A stretch of DNA of 14,209 bases. Origin: CALEUX01 sp964521525 (lineage in GTDB: Bacteria > Bacteroidota > Bacteroidia > Bacteroidales > Marinilabiliaceae). The DNA is taken from NCBI GenBank assembly GCA_964521525.1, contig CAZFTD010000087.1, positions 1-14,209 on the forward strand, in the 5' to 3' direction. Made by a program: the position numbers and the translations under genes. The notes beneath the pieces were generated by a model. It saw only the letters and a list, made by a program, of their open reading frames with translations. It had not been told where the DNA came from and ran no database searches. Shown here in pieces: positions 1 through 6,333 of this stretch (position 1 is its first letter; each line of letters starts with the position of its first letter).

Positions 1-805
1 ATCGGGGTGGCGCTTCGCTTCCTTTTTTACGGCCAAAATCGGTTATCTCAAACTCCTTACCACGGATGGTTTCAATGGCTTTAAAAGCTTCCTCCTTGTT
101 AAAGAATTTTCCCTCAGTGGCTGAAAAAGTAACCTCTTTATATATTGTTTTCAGTTCCCAATAAGGTTGCGGAACAAACTGGTCAATTTCTTTCTGCCTT
201 TCAACAATTAATGCCAATGTAGGAGTTTGAACCCTTCCAATAGATAAAACCTGTCCCGGCCTACTGTATTTCAGTGTGTATAAACGTGTGGCGTTAATGC
301 CCAGCAACCAGTCGCCAATAGCTCTTGAACTGCCTGCAGCATAAAGCTTATCAAACTCAGCGGCATCGTACAATTTTTCAAAACCTTCTCGAATGGCTTC
401 TTCGGTTAGCGATGAAATCCAAAGTCGTTTAACTGTGCAATTACAACCTGCTTTCTGAAGCACCCAGCGCTGAATCACCTCTCCCTCCTGACCAGCGTCA
501 CCGCAGTTAATAACCATTTCGGCCCCTTGTACCAGCTTTTCAATGATTTTAAACTGTTTAATAATACCTTGGTCGTCGATTAATTTAATCCCAAAAGGAG
601 ATGGAATTATAGGAAGTGTAGTCATGTTCCACCGTTTCCATTCAGGTAAATAATCGTGAGGCTCTTTTAGTGTGCACAAATGCCCGAAAGTCCATGTAAC
701 CTGATAGTTGTTACCTTCATAATAGCCATCTTTACGGGAATTAGCTCCTATAATTTGTGCAATTTCTTTGGCAACACTGGGTTTTTCGGCAATGCAGACT
801 TTCAT
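1..805 (-). CDS. topB: DNA topoisomerase III, N-terminal part (cut by window edge)
   Basis: Type IA topoisomerase that relaxes and decatenates DNA through single-strand passage in the cytoplasm. The minus-strand frame is open from the ATG at 803-805 to the window edge and gives about 268 residues. The Toprim domain is visible: the start motif VCIAEKPSVAKEIA carries the catalytic Glu7, and CGDAGQEGE lies at residues 101-109. The later segment IGRVQTPTLALIVERQ (about residues 200-215) is a conserved type IA core motif. The active-site tyrosine region lies outside the window. The classical DxDREGE is here DAGQEGE, so the second Asp and the Arg are Gly and Gln; related DAGREGE forms occur in many TopB proteins. 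The gene is transcribed away from rluF. A poor -7 match, TATATTCG, lies at 838-845. The family call is secure; which TopB subfamily it belongs to is not. Confidence 0.93.
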   Translation of the reverse strand, partial: MKVCIAEKPSVAKEIAQIIGANSRKDGYYEGNNYQVTWTFGHLCTLKEPHDYLPEWKRWNMTTLPIIPSPFGIKLIDDQGIIKQFKIIEKLVQGAEMVINCGDAGQEGEVIQRWVLQKAGCNCTVKRLWISSLTEEAIREGFEKLYDAAEFDKLYAAGSSRAIGDWLLGINATRLYTLKYSRPGQVLSIGRVQTPTLALIVERQKEIDQFVPQPYWELKTIYKEVTFSATEGKFFNKEEAFKAIETIRGKEFEITDFGRKKGSEAPPR

Positions 806-930
806 TAACTCGATTGATATTTTATGGATTCAAAGCACGAATATAACCAAATTGAGCGAAGCAATAAAAACAATGGTACATTATGTAAAACCTATACAGG
901 AGAAAGTTTTTTTCAAAGGAGTAATACTAT

Positions 931-1154
931 GGAGTGGTGATATGGTAACAAACATAATGGTGCGCTGTACCGGGTGGCTTTTGTGGATTAATGCATGTAG
1001 AAGGGGCAGCGCCGCGTAATGTTTGTAACCTACGTAATACGCCCCACACAAAAAATGGTGCAGCGCACCACTATGCTTGTAATACAACGTACACCCCCCA
1101 CGCATATAGCGGGGCAGCGCACCATAATATTGGTAGATTTGTAGAATTTTACGC
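931..1154. repeat. Hairpin-headed intergenic repeats, 54-bp period, one inverted copy
   Basis: Three direct units begin at 1003, 1057 and 1111, exactly 54 bases apart. Each opens with a version of GGTGCAGCGCACC: GGGGCAGCGCCGC, GGTGCAGCGCACC and GGGGCAGCGCACC. Units 1 and 2 continue with similar tails (ATGTTTGTAA or ATGCTTGTAA, then ACGTA and CCCCAC); unit 3 diverges after about 25 bases. A fourth copy is inverted at 931-971, with its head GGTGCGCTGTACC at 959-971 facing the first direct unit. The middle head can fold as GGTGC-AGC-GCACC. The arrangement resembles REP/BIME-like extragenic palindromes. I think similar boxes recur in Bacteroidota genomes but cannot confirm it here. Confidence 0.75.
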
Positions 1155-1169
1155 TAACATTTACCTTTA
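1138..1169 (+). promoter_or_regulatory. Candidate promoter for rluF (TTTG, 20 bp, TACCTTTA)
   Basis: TTTG at 1138-1141 and TACCTTTA at 1162-1169 are separated by 20 bases. This fits the Bacteroidota pattern TTTG-N19-21-TAnnTTTG with one mismatch. Transcription would start near 1176, leaving a leader of about 24 bases before the ATG at 1200. The -33 element lies inside the last repeat unit. The assignment is by eye only. Confidence 0.4.
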
Positions 1170-1199
1170 GGCCATTATTGAAGCTTGATATTTGATGTG

Positions 1200-1940
1200 A
1201 TGGAAGAAGAACAGTTTACAAGGATTAATAAGTACCTGAGCGAAACGGGATATTGTTCCCGTCGGGCAGCTGATAAGCTCATTGAAGAAGGTCGTGTTAC
1301 AATAAATGGCAAAGTACCTGAAATGGGTACAAAAATTAAGCCTGGCGATAAAATCCAGGTTGATGGAAAATTAATTCAGGCTCCCAAAGAAGACCATGTT
1401 TACATGGCATTTAACAAACCGGTTGGAATAGTTTGTACCACCGATACCAAATCGGAGAAAAATAATATTATTGATTATATCAACTATCCAAAACGTATTT
1501 TCCCCATCGGAAGGCTCGATAAAGCCAGTGAAGGACTGATTTTCTTAACCAGTGATGGTGATATTGTAAACAAAATTCTCCGTGCCGGGAACAATCACGA
1601 AAAAGAATATCTTGTAACAGTTAACAAGCCTGTAAACGACGATTTTATTCAAAAAATGAGTAACGGAATTCCAATTTTGGGAACCAAAACAAAGAAGTGT
1701 TATGTGGCAAAAACCGGCACCAATAGCTTTAAAATAATATTAACGCAAGGTTTAAACCGTCAAATAAGGCGAATGTGCGAATACTTAGACTATCAGGTGG
1801 TTAAGCTAATACGCATTCGTATTATGAACATCAGCCTGGATTTGCCTACTGGCAAGTGGAGGCATTTAACCAAAGAAGAAATGAAAGAGGTAGAACGATT
1901 GGTGGCCACATCCTATAAAACACACGACAAAACCAAATGA
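1200..1940 (+). CDS. rluF: 23S rRNA pseudouridine synthase, RluF type
   Basis: Isomerises a uridine to pseudouridine in 23S rRNA (U2604 for E. coli RluF; the site here is inferred). An N-terminal S4 RNA-binding domain (about residues 5-62, with NKYLSETGYCSRRAADKLI) is followed by the RsuA/RluB/E/F catalytic domain. GRLDKASEGLIFL holds the catalytic Asp107, the same number as in E. coli. The segment after it, VNKILRAGNNHEKEYLVTV, is RluF-like rather than RluB- or RsuA-like, and LNRQIRRMCEYL closes the core. The length is 246 residues, shorter than E. coli RluF at the C-terminus. The frame stays open upstream to a TTG at 1185, but the ATG at 1200 fits the domain start better. The MFS gene follows after 46 bases with no visible terminator, so the two may be co-transcribed. 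Confidence 0.9.
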   Translation: MEEEQFTRINKYLSETGYCSRRAADKLIEEGRVTINGKVPEMGTKIKPGDKIQVDGKLIQAPKEDHVYMAFNKPVGIVCTTDTKSEKNNIIDYINYPKRIFPIGRLDKASEGLIFLTSDGDIVNKILRAGNNHEKEYLVTVNKPVNDDFIQKMSNGIPILGTKTKKCYVAKTGTNSFKIILTQGLNRQIRRMCEYLDYQVVKLIRIRIMNISLDLPTGKWRHLTKEEMKEVERLVATSYKTHDKTK

Positions 1941-1986
1941 TCTGCTTCAATCCAACGTTTAACGAAGATAAAGAGTCTCAGTGTCA

Positions 1987-3192
1987 ATGAGTTTGTTAAA
2001 GTCTTCCATAGCAGGTAATATACCACGTCTTTACATCATTAAAATAGCCAAATGGTTTATGCTCATTATGCCTGTTTTAATGTTGTTTTACAAAGATTTG
2101 GGACTAACCAACGAGCAGGCATTCAGGCTAAAAGCTGTTTACTCCATTGCCATTGTTGTGTTTGAAATTCCATCAGGCTATATTGCCGATGTTATTGGAC
2201 GAAGAAAGACGCTTATCTTAGGGGCTTTTCTGGGAACACTGGGCTTTTCATTTTACTCTTTTGGATACGGTTTTATTTGGTTTTTTATGGCTGAAATTAC
2301 CCTTGGTATAGGCATGAGTTTTATTTCAGGGGCCGATTCTGCTTTACTTTACGATACATTAAAACATAACCAGTTACAGCATAAATACATTCGTTACGAA
2401 GGGATTAATACTTCCATTGGTAATTTTTCGGAGGCATTGGGCGGAATTATTGGCGGGGCACTGGCAGAGATTTCGTTACGCACCCCATTTTTCTGGCAAA
2501 CAGGCATTGCTTTTTTAGCCATTCCGGCTGCACTAACACTGGTGGAGCCTCCAACATTATCATCCAGAAAAAAGCCTGGCTTTGCCGATATTATCAAGAT
2601 TCTGGATTATGCACTGGTAAAAAACATAAATCTCCGATGGAATTTAGTTTACTCTTCAGTGATTGGTGCGGCTACATTAACAATGGCCTGGGTTTACCAG
2701 CTCCAGTTTCATGAAATGGGATTTGGTGAATTTATGATTGGGGCTACTGCTACAGCCCTAAACCTATTGCTTGGTTTTGTAACCCTTTGGGCCTATAAAG
2801 TGGAGAATTACCTGAATCCCAAAACCATCATCTGGCTCACTTCCATGGTTATTACCGGAGGGTTTATCTCTGCCGGATTATCCGGAACGCCGGTTTTGCT
2901 GTTTTTAACGCTCATTTTTTTCTATACCATCAGAGGAATCGCCTCACCTGTTTTAAAGGACTATATTAATCGCCTAACTACCTCTGATGTTCGTGCAACA
3001 GTACTTTCAATCAGAAGCCTCATTATAAGGGCGTTTTTCGCAATTATTGCACCATTTTTTGGCTGGATGGCTGATGTTCTAACGCTTAATCAGGCATTAA
3101 TTATTATAGGCCTTGTTTTTATTATTATGACCTTCCCTATCATACATCTGTTTATCAGGTCGGTTAATCACAAAACAGAGGAGAAAGATTAG
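1987..3192 (+). CDS. MFS transporter
   Basis: Integral inner-membrane transporter of the major facilitator superfamily; the substrate cannot be told from the sequence. About 401 residues, strongly hydrophobic, with roughly 12 predicted membrane segments in two halves split by a loop near residues 190-215 (PPTLSSRKKPGF). The loop after the second helix carries motif A as GYIADVIGRRKTL (residues 64-76), the most diagnostic MFS signature. ISGADSALLYDTLK follows the fourth helix, a pattern I associate with MFS_1 drug/metabolite exporters in Bacteroidota. A GTG at 1981 is in frame two codons upstream; the ATG at 1987 is preferred. It is probably co-transcribed with rluF by proximity, but the two functions are unrelated. 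Could be an efflux pump. Confidence 0.88.
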   Translation: MSLLKSSIAGNIPRLYIIKIAKWFMLIMPVLMLFYKDLGLTNEQAFRLKAVYSIAIVVFEIPSGYIADVIGRRKTLILGAFLGTLGFSFYSFGYGFIWFFMAEITLGIGMSFISGADSALLYDTLKHNQLQHKYIRYEGINTSIGNFSEALGGIIGGALAEISLRTPFFWQTGIAFLAIPAALTLVEPPTLSSRKKPGFADIIKILDYALVKNINLRWNLVYSSVIGAATLTMAWVYQLQFHEMGFGEFMIGATATALNLLLGFVTLWAYKVENYLNPKTIIWLTSMVITGGFISAGLSGTPVLLFLTLIFFYTIRGIASPVLKDYINRLTTSDVRATVLSIRSLIIRAFFAIIAPFFGWMADVLTLNQALIIIGLVFIIMTFPIIHLFIRSVNHKTEEKD

Positions 3193-3438
3193 GTGTAATA
3201 AATGATAAGTCAATAGTTAACAGGCTGAAGGCAGGCGTAGCAATGCAGAGTTGAAGCAAAGAATCGGTAACCGATTTATCGGAAAGTTTTTAGTTCATAG
3301 TTTTATAGTCAGATTTAAGCATAGCCCAGCCCCGGGAATCGGGAAAAGCTTTTGTTTTAAGTTCGAAATTATTAATCAACATTTTAACTCTTTAGCCTTA
3401 TGTCTATTGTCTACAAAATTCAAAATTATCAATTTTAA
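3193..3438. other. Convergent intergenic spacer, AT-rich, small palindromes
   Basis: This lies between the 3' ends of the MFS gene (+) and the metallo-hydrolase gene (-). It has no convincing coding sequence. Small dyads are visible: AATCGGT-A-ACCGATT at 3262-3276, AAAAGCTTTT at 3344-3353, and the AT-only AAAATT-ATC-AATTTT at 3422-3436, which sits just past the minus-strand stop. None is a strong terminator; together they may serve to end converging transcripts. Confidence 0.5.
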
Positions 3439-4245
3439 TCAGCAACCGGCAAGTCTATAATTTTTTTCAACTACATCATCAATTATTAGTTGCAATCCAT
3501 CATAAGCCAATTCAACGTTTTCGGGTAAATTAGAATTAACTTCCCGGTGAAGACCCAATTGGTGACTAATATGGGTAATATAAGCCTTTTGAGGTTTTAG
3601 TTCCTTTATCAATTCAAGTGCTTCGCCAATGGAGAAATGAGAAATGTGCGGCTCATATCGTAATCCATTAATAACAAGAACTTTGATGCCCATTACTTTT
3701 GAATATTCCTCAACAGGTAGATGATTGGCATCTGTAATATAGGCGAAATCACCAATTTTAAAGCCCAGCACTGGTAAACGATGATGAAAAACACGAATAG
3801 GGGTTATCCTTATATCCTGAATAAGAAATGGTTGTTCATTAATCTCATTTAATATTACTTCCGGCAAACCCGGGTATTTCGACTCCGAAAAAGCATAGGC
3901 AAATTCCTGACGTAAACTCGTCAAAACTCTTGATTCTGCATAAACCTGGGCAGGTTTGCTGTTAATCCAGTTAAAGGCTCTAACATCATCTAAACCCGCG
4001 GTATGGTCTTTATGCTCGTGAGTAATTAAAATTCCATCAAGGTGCAGGGTATTGCTGCGTAGCATTTGGTATCTGAAATCGGGACCAGTATCAATGATAA
4101 AATTTTTGCCTTCCGCTTCAATCAAAACAGACGAACGTAAACGCTTGTCCTTTTTGTCGGTAGATTGGCAAACAGGACATTTACAGGCAATCATGGGCAC
4201 TCCTAAAGAAGTACCTGTTCCCAGAAAAGTAATTTTAGAGGTCAC
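3439..4245 (-). CDS. MBL-fold metallo-hydrolase, PhnP-like
   Basis: Metallo-beta-lactamase-fold hydrolase of the PhnP / cyclic phosphodiesterase type, probably cytoplasmic, acting on a phosphodiester; the true substrate is unknown. 268 residues. LGTGTSLGVPMIACKCPVC (residues 8-26) holds a CxCxxC zinc cluster typical of PhnP-like proteins. THEHKDH (75-81) supplies H76, H78, D80 and H81. VFHHRLPVLGF (152-162), ITDANH (170-175) and THISH (224-228) supply the remaining metal ligands of the fold. The start is a GTG at 4243-4245: an in-frame stop lies two codons upstream, and ITFLGTGTS sits at the usual distance from the N-terminus. It is separated from mtaB upstream by 119 bases containing its own -7 box. 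No phn genes are nearby, so a phosphonate role is not supported. Confidence 0.87.
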   Translation of the reverse strand: MTSKITFLGTGTSLGVPMIACKCPVCQSTDKKDKRLRSSVLIEAEGKNFIIDTGPDFRYQMLRSNTLHLDGILITHEHKDHTAGLDDVRAFNWINSKPAQVYAESRVLTSLRQEFAYAFSESKYPGLPEVILNEINEQPFLIQDIRITPIRVFHHRLPVLGFKIGDFAYITDANHLPVEEYSKVMGIKVLVINGLRYEPHISHFSIGEALELIKELKPQKAYITHISHQLGLHREVNSNLPENVELAYDGLQLIIDDVVEKNYRLAGC

Positions 4246-4296
4246 TTTTTAGCTTGAGATTGGTTGGATTTGGATTAAACGCAGATAATAAAAAAA

Positions 4297-4304
4297 CAAA
4301 TATA
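4297..4304 (-). promoter_or_regulatory. Candidate -7 promoter box of the metallo-hydrolase gene
   Basis: On the minus strand 4304-4297 reads TATATTTG, an exact match to the Bacteroidota -7 box TAnnTTTG. It lies about 52 bases before the GTG start at 4245. No TTTG is visible at the expected 19-21 base distance, so the -33 half is weak or absent. Confidence 0.35.
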
Positions 4305-4364
4305 AGGTTTTATGGTATTTTTCGATTAATCTTCTGTTGACTTGAAGTTTTCGGATGATTACTG

Positions 4365-5618
4365 CTATGCTTCTTCAAAATCCTTCACGCGTGCCCGCAC
4401 TACTTCAAAGCGGTTGCGCTTTTTATTCGTGGAAGCGAACTGCATGGGCACAAAATAATCGTTGTAGCCCGATGCCATGCCATCTGTCCATTTTTCCACC
4501 AGAATGCGCTGCTCGGTATTATCGAATGGTGCACGGTAGGCAGCAGTCAACTCTTCGGCCAGGGCATGCATTCGCTTGCTGCGCTCAGTTTTTATTTTGT
4601 CGGGGATGTGGTCGGCCATACGCTGCGCACGGGTTCCTTGTCGCACCGAATACTTGAAAATGTGCATATGACCAAAGCCCACTTTTCTGGCTACAGCCAT
4701 AGTCTCTTCAAACTCCTCTTCTGTCTCGCCGGGAAAGCCGACAATCACATCGGTGGTAAAATTAAATTTTGGGTCTACTGCCCTCACCCGGTTCACTATC
4801 TCCAAAAAATCTTTCACGGTGTACATGCGTCGCATTTGCAGAAGGATGCGCTCCGAGCCGCTCTGCAGACACAAATGAAGGTGTGGCGCCAACTTGGGGT
4901 GCCCAATGAGGGTGAAAAAATGGTCGTCGAACCGGTCGGGCTCAATGGATGAGATGCGCACCCTGAAATCGCCTTCCAGATTTAATATTTTATCTACCAG
5001 ACCGGAGAATTTAACGCCTTCGCTCTCGTAACGACTAATGTTAACTCCGGTGAGCACAATCTCTCTGGCACCTTTGGCCACCACTTCACGTATATTTTGC
5101 AAAACCTGCTCCACCGGTCGGCTAATGGCACGCCCACGTACAAAGGGAATGATGCAAAACGTGCAGAAATTGTCGCACCCATCCTGAATTTTAATCAGAC
5201 TACGGGTATGAAACATCTCGGTAAACGACTGGTAGCTGAACAAATCAAAGTCCTTGTCCGACAAATCGGCATTGCCGGTTTTAATCAAAGAATCCACACT
5301 ATGAAATATGCCACTTTTGCCTTTGTTGCTGATAACGGTGGCTTCGGGGAACTTCTTTTGCAATTGCTCAGCATGGCTCTCGGCCATACAGCCGGTAATC
5401 ACCATTTTGGCTCCGGGATTGATGCGCCCCGCGTGACTTATGACGTATCTTGATTTTTGGTTGCTCTGGTTGGTCACCGTACAGGTGTTTACCACCACCA
5501 CATCGGCTCCTTCCTCCTGTTCCGACACCTCGTAACCATTACCCGAAAACTGTGCCGCAAGGGCATCGGTCTCGTACTGGTTCAAACGGCAACCCAATGT
5601 TTTAAATGCTACTTTCAT
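4365..5618 (-). CDS. mtaB: tRNA t6A37 methylthiotransferase MtaB
   Basis: Radical-SAM enzyme that adds a methylthio group to C2 of N6-threonylcarbamoyladenosine at position 37 of tRNAs reading ANN codons, giving ms2t6A. 417 residues. The N-terminal MTTase domain has the three Fe-S cysteines C10 (TLGCRLNQYE), C46 (NTCTVT) and C77 (TGCMAE). The radical-SAM core has C148, C152 and C155 in GCDNFCTFCIIPFVRGR. A TRAM-like tail follows about residue 365. LGCRLNQ and CIIPFVRGR are typical of MtaB rather than MiaB or RimO. The ATG at 5616-5618 gives the family's normal N-terminus. The GC content appears higher than in rluF and the MFS gene. Upstream lies a hairpin-containing spacer and then the two DUF genes. 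The call is firm. Confidence 0.95.
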   Translation of the reverse strand: MKVAFKTLGCRLNQYETDALAAQFSGNGYEVSEQEEGADVVVVNTCTVTNQSNQKSRYVISHAGRINPGAKMVITGCMAESHAEQLQKKFPEATVISNKGKSGIFHSVDSLIKTGNADLSDKDFDLFSYQSFTEMFHTRSLIKIQDGCDNFCTFCIIPFVRGRAISRPVEQVLQNIREVVAKGAREIVLTGVNISRYESEGVKFSGLVDKILNLEGDFRVRISSIEPDRFDDHFFTLIGHPKLAPHLHLCLQSGSERILLQMRRMYTVKDFLEIVNRVRAVDPKFNFTTDVIVGFPGETEEEFEETMAVARKVGFGHMHIFKYSVRQGTRAQRMADHIPDKIKTERSKRMHALAEELTAAYRAPFDNTEQRILVEKWTDGMASGYNDYFVPMQFASTNKKRNRFEVVRARVKDFEEA

Positions 5619-5661
5619 TTATTAATTAACTTTCATCCGTAAATAATTTTTAGAGCAAGGC

Positions 5662-5753
5662 CGAATGAAACCTACCTGACGACATGCAGGCTCGCATGAT
5701 GAATTTTGGCTCCGCCGATTTTCAATTCATTCGTGTTTCCCGAAAAGTCGGGA
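5662..5753. repeat. Inverted repeats between mtaB and the DUF pair
   Basis: CGAATGAA at 5662-5669 and TTCATTCG at 5726-5733 are perfect inverted copies enclosing 56 bases. Immediately beside them, TCCCGA-AAAG-TCGGGA (5738-5753) forms a 6-bp stem with a 4-base loop. No clear T-run follows on either strand, so a standard intrinsic terminator is not certain. The small hairpin lies about 10 bases after the stop of the minus-strand DUF2442 gene and could help end that transcript. Confidence 0.45.
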
Positions 5754-5763
5754 CAAGTTGTGT

Positions 5764-6018
5764 TTAACGAATCATGCTCGTTTCATCCTGATAACTCTCC
5801 GTATTTATTATTTCCGGGTCAATATCAATCTCATTATTCCATTCAATAGTATCAAAGCTTGGTTTAACCGTTTTAAATACGTCAATATTCTTTAATTCCT
5901 GATAAATACCAAAATTCAAGTATGGTTTCATATCAAACTTTCGTATTTCGTCATTTTCAAATGTCAACAACAAAATATAGTCGTCTAAAGCCTTAACTTC
6001 CTTAACAGCTAAATACAT
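5764..6018 (-). CDS. DUF2442 domain protein
   Basis: Small protein of 84 residues matching the DUF2442 pattern, with no known biochemical role. The whole chain is the domain: a beta-rich start (VKEVKALDDYILLLTFENDE), then RKFDMKPYLNFGIYQEL (about residues 26-42), VFKTVKPSFDTIEWNNEIDIDPEI (about 47-70), and a short polar tail. The 'F-D-pyL...W...iDidPe' layout is the DUF2442 hallmark. The ATG at 6016-6018 lies 6 bases after the stop of the DUF4160 gene, so the two are almost surely one transcript. DUF4160/DUF2442 pairs recur in bacteria and have been suspected to be toxin-antitoxin-like; nothing in this sequence proves that. It appears AT-rich relative to the flanking methylthiotransferase genes. 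Confidence 0.8.
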   Translation of the reverse strand: MYLAVKEVKALDDYILLLTFENDEIRKFDMKPYLNFGIYQELKNIDVFKTVKPSFDTIEWNNEIDIDPEIINTESYQDETSMIR

Positions 6019-6024
6019 ATCTTT

Positions 6025-6291
6025 TTACTTTAAAGGTTCAATCTGAAATGGTTTATCACCATTCTGGCATAGTATCCAGTTAGCCATTAAATCCTCCTTA
6101 TGAATTTCAATCCAAGCTTGAGTGAGTCGCATCTGTTTTCTGGGCAGTTCACCGTTAATTAAATCGCCATTCTCAATATTAAAAGTGGCCCTGTATTCCT
6201 GAAAATAACAATGAATATGAGGCGGATTATGTTCCTTTGGGGCATAATACATTCGAATAATGATTCCAAAAAACATTGAAATAGTTGGCAT
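6025..6291 (-). CDS. DUF4160 domain protein
   Basis: Small protein of 88 residues matching DUF4160, function unknown. The diagnostic part is MPTISMFFGIIIRMYY followed by EHNPPHIHCYFQEYRATFNI (about residues 20-39): the 'hxPpHiHv.y.e..a.f.i' motif with paired histidines H25 and H27, which look capable of metal binding or catalysis. The tail has LPRKQMRLTQAWIEIHKEDLMANW (about 49-72), also typical. It is the upstream member of a two-gene unit with DUF2442. Only 42 bases separate it from the end of the MiaB-like gene, so it could be read through from there. A near -7 box, TATATTTC (6307-6314, minus), lies 15 bases before the ATG, closer than usual. A toxin role is possible but unproven. Confidence 0.82.
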   Translation of the reverse strand: MPTISMFFGIIIRMYYAPKEHNPPHIHCYFQEYRATFNIENGDLINGELPRKQMRLTQAWIEIHKEDLMANWILCQNGDKPFQIEPLK

Positions 6292-6333
6292 AACAATCGT
6301 TTAATAGAAATATAGCGAATAAATCACAAATTA

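Larger units (their letters stand above)
806..1199. other. Non-coding divergent spacer between topB and rluF
   Basis: This stretch of about 390 bases lies between divergently transcribed topB and rluF. I see no convincing gene in it. It contains a cluster of short hairpin-headed repeats (931-1154, listed separately) and a candidate rluF promoter at 1138-1169. The part next to topB (806-930) is AT-rich and carries nothing I can name beyond a weak promoter-like TATATTCG on the minus strand. Confidence 0.7.

Noticed and set aside
768..1019. 83-codon plus-strand open frame
   Set aside because: It overlaps the topB start and runs through the repeat cluster; the protein has no recognisable domain and its end is dictated by the repeats.
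1003..1154. CRISPR-like array
   Set aside because: Regular 54-base spacing was tempting, but only the first 10-13 bases are well conserved, the remaining part of each unit is similar rather than unique, one copy is inverted, and no cas gene is present.
3262..3276. AATCGGT-A-ACCGATT as a terminator
   Set aside because: A single-base loop cannot form and no T-run follows; at best it is a binding-site dyad or two cruciform arms.
3251..3460. 69-codon plus-strand open frame
   Set aside because: It lies in an AT-rich convergent spacer, overlaps the end of the metallo-hydrolase gene, and looks like low-complexity translation.
4566..5453. Long plus-strand open frames inside mtaB
   Set aside because: They are antisense shadows of a GC-richer gene whose minus-strand product is unmistakable.
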